Both the position numbers and the translations under genes were made by a program. 7,944 nucleotides of DNA from Alphaproteobacteria bacterium TMED93 (GTDB lineage Bacteria; Pseudomonadota; Alphaproteobacteria; TMED109), in the NCBI GenBank assembly GCA_002171495.2, contig NHEU02000047.1, forward strand, positions 1 to 7,944. Reading direction: 5' to 3'. The first letter of the stretch is position 1, and each line of letters opens with the position of its first letter. Below are positions 6,529 to 7,944 of this stretch, piece by piece. Below the pieces are notes generated by a model. That model ran no database searches. It saw only the letters and a program-made list of their open reading frames with translations, and was not told where the DNA came from.

Positions 6529-7278
6529 TTATTTTAAACCGTATTTTTTAATAGAATTTAAAGAAATTGATAATAAAGAAACTAAATTTTCTAAAAAATT
6601 TAATTTATTAAATTTATTATTAATTTTCCAAATCCAATATAGGTTTTTAAATTTATTGCTCTGAAGAGAATTTTCCCTAATTCTATATCTTGTAAGATAT
6701 TTTCTAATACAGTGTGCAAACTTTACTTTGTTTAAAATTTTACATTTAAAAAAATAATCTTCACAAATTTTTGTATTAGTAAATTTTATACCTTTAATCG
6801 CAATTCTTTTTACCATCATGGTACTTGTAGCTATTGAAGTGTTTTTTATAAATTTTTCAAAATTAAATTTTAATGGAGGATTAATTTTTTCATATCTTAA
6901 CCCAAAAGTTTTGTAAGATGTGTAGGTGAAATCATAATTGTTTTTTTTCATATATTGAATTTGTAATTTTAATTTATTTTTTTCCCAAATATCATCGGAG
7001 TCAATAAAAGCTAAAAATTTTGATTTTGATTTACTAATTCCAAAATTTCTACAGTAAGCAGCACCTCTATTTCTTTTTATCCAATATACTTTAATTTTGT
7101 TTAGTTTTTCGTATTTTTTAATTTTTTTTTTGGTTTTTATGTCAGAAAAATCATCAATAATAATTAATTTCCAATTTCTGAAAGTTTGTTTGATTATACT
7201 TTTAATAGTTGCATCTATATATTCTGAACTATTGAAATTTGGTAATATTATATCGACTTCTGTTTTTTTATTCTCCAT
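6529..7278 (-). CDS. Family 2 glycosyltransferase
   Basis: The 249-residue protein begins directly with the GT-A fold: VDIILPNFNSSEYI (8-21), a nucleotide-binding pair Asp42-Asp43 in LIIIDDFS, the acceptor-side NRGAAYCRNFGI (70-81), then FIDSDD (91-96), the DxD-type motif that binds the metal and sugar nucleotide. Glu173-Asp174 in ICEDYFF fit the catalytic-base ED motif. These are classical GT2 features, as in enzymes that add sugars to LPS, capsule or other surface glycans. There is no signal peptide or clear membrane helix, so it should act in the cytoplasm or at the inner face of the membrane. Sugar and acceptor cannot be told. The ATG at 7278 has a good Shine-Dalgarno (AGAGGG, 7285-7290, minus strand) and lies within the end of the SET gene, overlapping by 31 bp. 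No other glycan gene is in the window. Confidence 0.9.
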   Translation of the reverse strand: MENKKTEVDIILPNFNSSEYIDATIKSIIKQTFRNWKLIIIDDFSDIKTKKKIKKYEKLNKIKVYWIKRNRGAAYCRNFGISKSKSKFLAFIDSDDIWEKNKLKLQIQYMKKNNYDFTYTSYKTFGLRYEKINPPLKFNFEKFIKNTSIATSTMMVKRIAIKGIKFTNTKICEDYFFKCKILNKVKFAHCIRKYLTRYRIRENSLQSNKFKNLYWIWKINNKFNKLNFLENLVSLLSISLNSIKKYGLK

Positions 7279-7700
7279 CTAGATCCCTCTCTTACTATGT
7301 ATCCAACACAATTTTTTGATCTGCAATTGCATGGAAAATCTCTATAATCTTGATCAAAACTAAAGCCATAGTCATAAGTTAATTCTTCACCTTTTTTAAT
7401 ATCCCTAATTGCGTAAACCCAAACTTTTAGACCAGTTCCGTAAACTTCACAATTTGGATTACAAGAGTGATTAATTAATCTAGCTGTATTGAACTTAAAA
7501 TCTCCATCAAGATCATACTTTTTATTAATATTAAAAAGATATATTGCTTTATCGTTATCAAATTTTGGATTTACCTGAACTTGTTTTTTGGTAAGAATTC
7601 TACCTTTATATTCAATTACTTTTGTATGCTCTTTAATATCGCGGCTCGCGTATAAACCTCTATTATCTATATTTGATTTTTTTATTTTATATAATTTCAC
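7248..7700 (-). CDS. SET-domain protein, putative protein-lysine methyltransferase
   Basis: SET proteins transfer a methyl group from S-adenosylmethionine to protein lysines. This 150-residue protein is little more than the domain. RGLYA (14-18) is the N-terminal SET strand region, NHSCNPNC (77-84) is the near-invariant AdoMet and pseudoknot motif, and GEELTYDYG (104-112) holds the catalytic tyrosine region. CNCRSKNC (124-131, CxCxxxxC) is a post-SET zinc motif that would act with a Cys of NHSCNPNC (Cys80 or Cys84). With all parts present, activity is plausible. The target is unknown; bacteria lack nucleosomal histones, so ribosomal, DNA-binding or other proteins are candidates. The start is GTG at 7700, sharing GTGA with the dapE stop, which suggests coupled translation. 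The 3' end overlaps the glycosyltransferase by 31 bp. Confidence 0.88.
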   Translation of the reverse strand: MKLYKIKKSNIDNRGLYASRDIKEHTKVIEYKGRILTKKQVQVNPKFDNDKAIYLFNINKKYDLDGDFKFNTARLINHSCNPNCEVYGTGLKVWVYAIRDIKKGEELTYDYGFSFDQDYRDFPCNCRSKNCVGYIVREGSRWRIKKQKSI

Positions 7701-7944
7701 TTAAAATACTCTATAAGGATATTTTTATAAATATCGGTAAGTTTTCTAAGATCAGAAATAGAGACACATTCATCAACTTTGTGCATTGTTTTATTGACTA
7801 GACCGAACTCCAGACATGGAGAAATTTTTCTTATGAATCTGGCATCTGATGTTCCTCCTGTTGTTGAAAATTTTGGATTAACTTTCGTAATTTTTTTAAT
7901 AATTTTCTTTGCCAAAAATATTGTTTTGTCTGGTTTGGTTAAAA
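7697..7944 (-). CDS. dapE: Succinyl-diaminopimelate desuccinylase, partial (C-terminal end only)
   Basis: Only the last 81 residues or so are in the window; the frame is open to the right edge, so the gene begins outside. The TTG at 7915 is not a start, because codons upstream of it continue in frame without a stop. The fragment contains STTGGTSDARFI and EFGLVNKTMHKVDE, which are the C-terminal signatures of DapE: the GGTSDARF loop and the His that binds the second zinc. DapE hydrolyses N-succinyl-LL-diaminopimelate to LL-diaminopimelate and succinate, giving precursors for lysine and peptidoglycan. The remaining catalytic residues lie outside and cannot be judged. Its TGA overlaps the GTG start of the SET gene. 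A dapE cluster convergent with or next to truA-fmt-def is known from other alphaproteobacteria, and dapD would be a likely upstream neighbour. Confidence 0.93.
   Translation of the reverse strand, partial: LTKPDKTIFLAKKIIKKITKVNPKFSTTGGTSDARFIRKISPCLEFGLVNKTMHKVDECVSISDLRKLTDIYKNILIEYFK

Noticed and set aside
6515..6540. Possible terminator between truA and the glycosyltransferase
   Set aside because: Only 5 bp separate the stops and I see no GC-rich hairpin followed by a T run; the T-rich bases are ordinary for this genome.
6590..6630. AT-only stretch resembling a repeat or replication-origin element
   Set aside because: It is within the Asn/Leu/Lys-rich C-terminal coding part of the glycosyltransferase and shows no iterated unit or DnaA-box-like pattern.
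7097..7282. 61-codon plus-strand open frame that looks like a hydrophobic peptide
   Set aside because: It is antisense to the N-terminal GT2 domain, whose DxD and nucleotide-binding motifs are clear. Its hydrophobic look is a by-product of Lys/Asn-rich coding on the minus strand.
7697..7915. A complete 72-residue gene starting at TTG 7915
   Set aside because: The frame continues upstream to the window edge with plausible DapE residues and no stop, so this is the tail of a larger dapE.

Overview
This is a very AT-rich (roughly a quarter G+C by eye), tightly packed bacterial chromosome segment. Genes overlap by 4 to 31 bp or sit a few bases apart, and most have no visible Shine-Dalgarno. The proteins are rich in Lys, Asn and Ile. 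Gene content and order point to an alphaproteobacterium with a streamlined genome, most likely the SAR11/Pelagibacterales group. Clues are the cysteine-bearing J-domain protein beside bolA, aroK-aroB, def-fmt-truA, and a dapE cluster convergent with truA. This placement is inference from content and style; no rRNA is present.

Layout. (1) 1-457 (-): 5' part of a J-domain protein that runs off the left edge, divergent from bolA (492-746, +). (2) 736-2341 (-): aroK then aroB, two shikimate-pathway genes that overlap each other; the aroB tail overlaps the bolA tail on the opposite strand. (3) 2416-6523 (+): an apparent five-gene operon made of a 60-residue membrane protein, a 580-residue exported helical protein, def, fmt and truA. 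(4) 6529-7944 (-): dapE (3' part only), a SET-domain protein and a family 2 glycosyltransferase, each overlapping the next and converging on truA.

How they fit together. Def and Fmt are the two ends of the N-formyl-methionine cycle: Fmt formylates initiator Met-tRNA and Def removes the formyl group from nascent chains. TruA modifies tRNA anticodon arms, so the right half of the plus-strand operon is a translation module. AroB and AroK act in the path to chorismate. DapE makes LL-diaminopimelate for peptidoglycan and lysine. BolA with the J-domain protein suggests iron-sulfur or redox homeostasis and chaperone work.

Most of the window is ordinary core genome. I see no mobile element, CRISPR array, RNA gene, phage gene or defence system, and no gene-free stretch above 75 bp. 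The parts least explained are the envelope pair at 2416-4318, the SET-domain methyltransferase candidate at 7248-7700, and the lone glycosyltransferase at 6529-7278.
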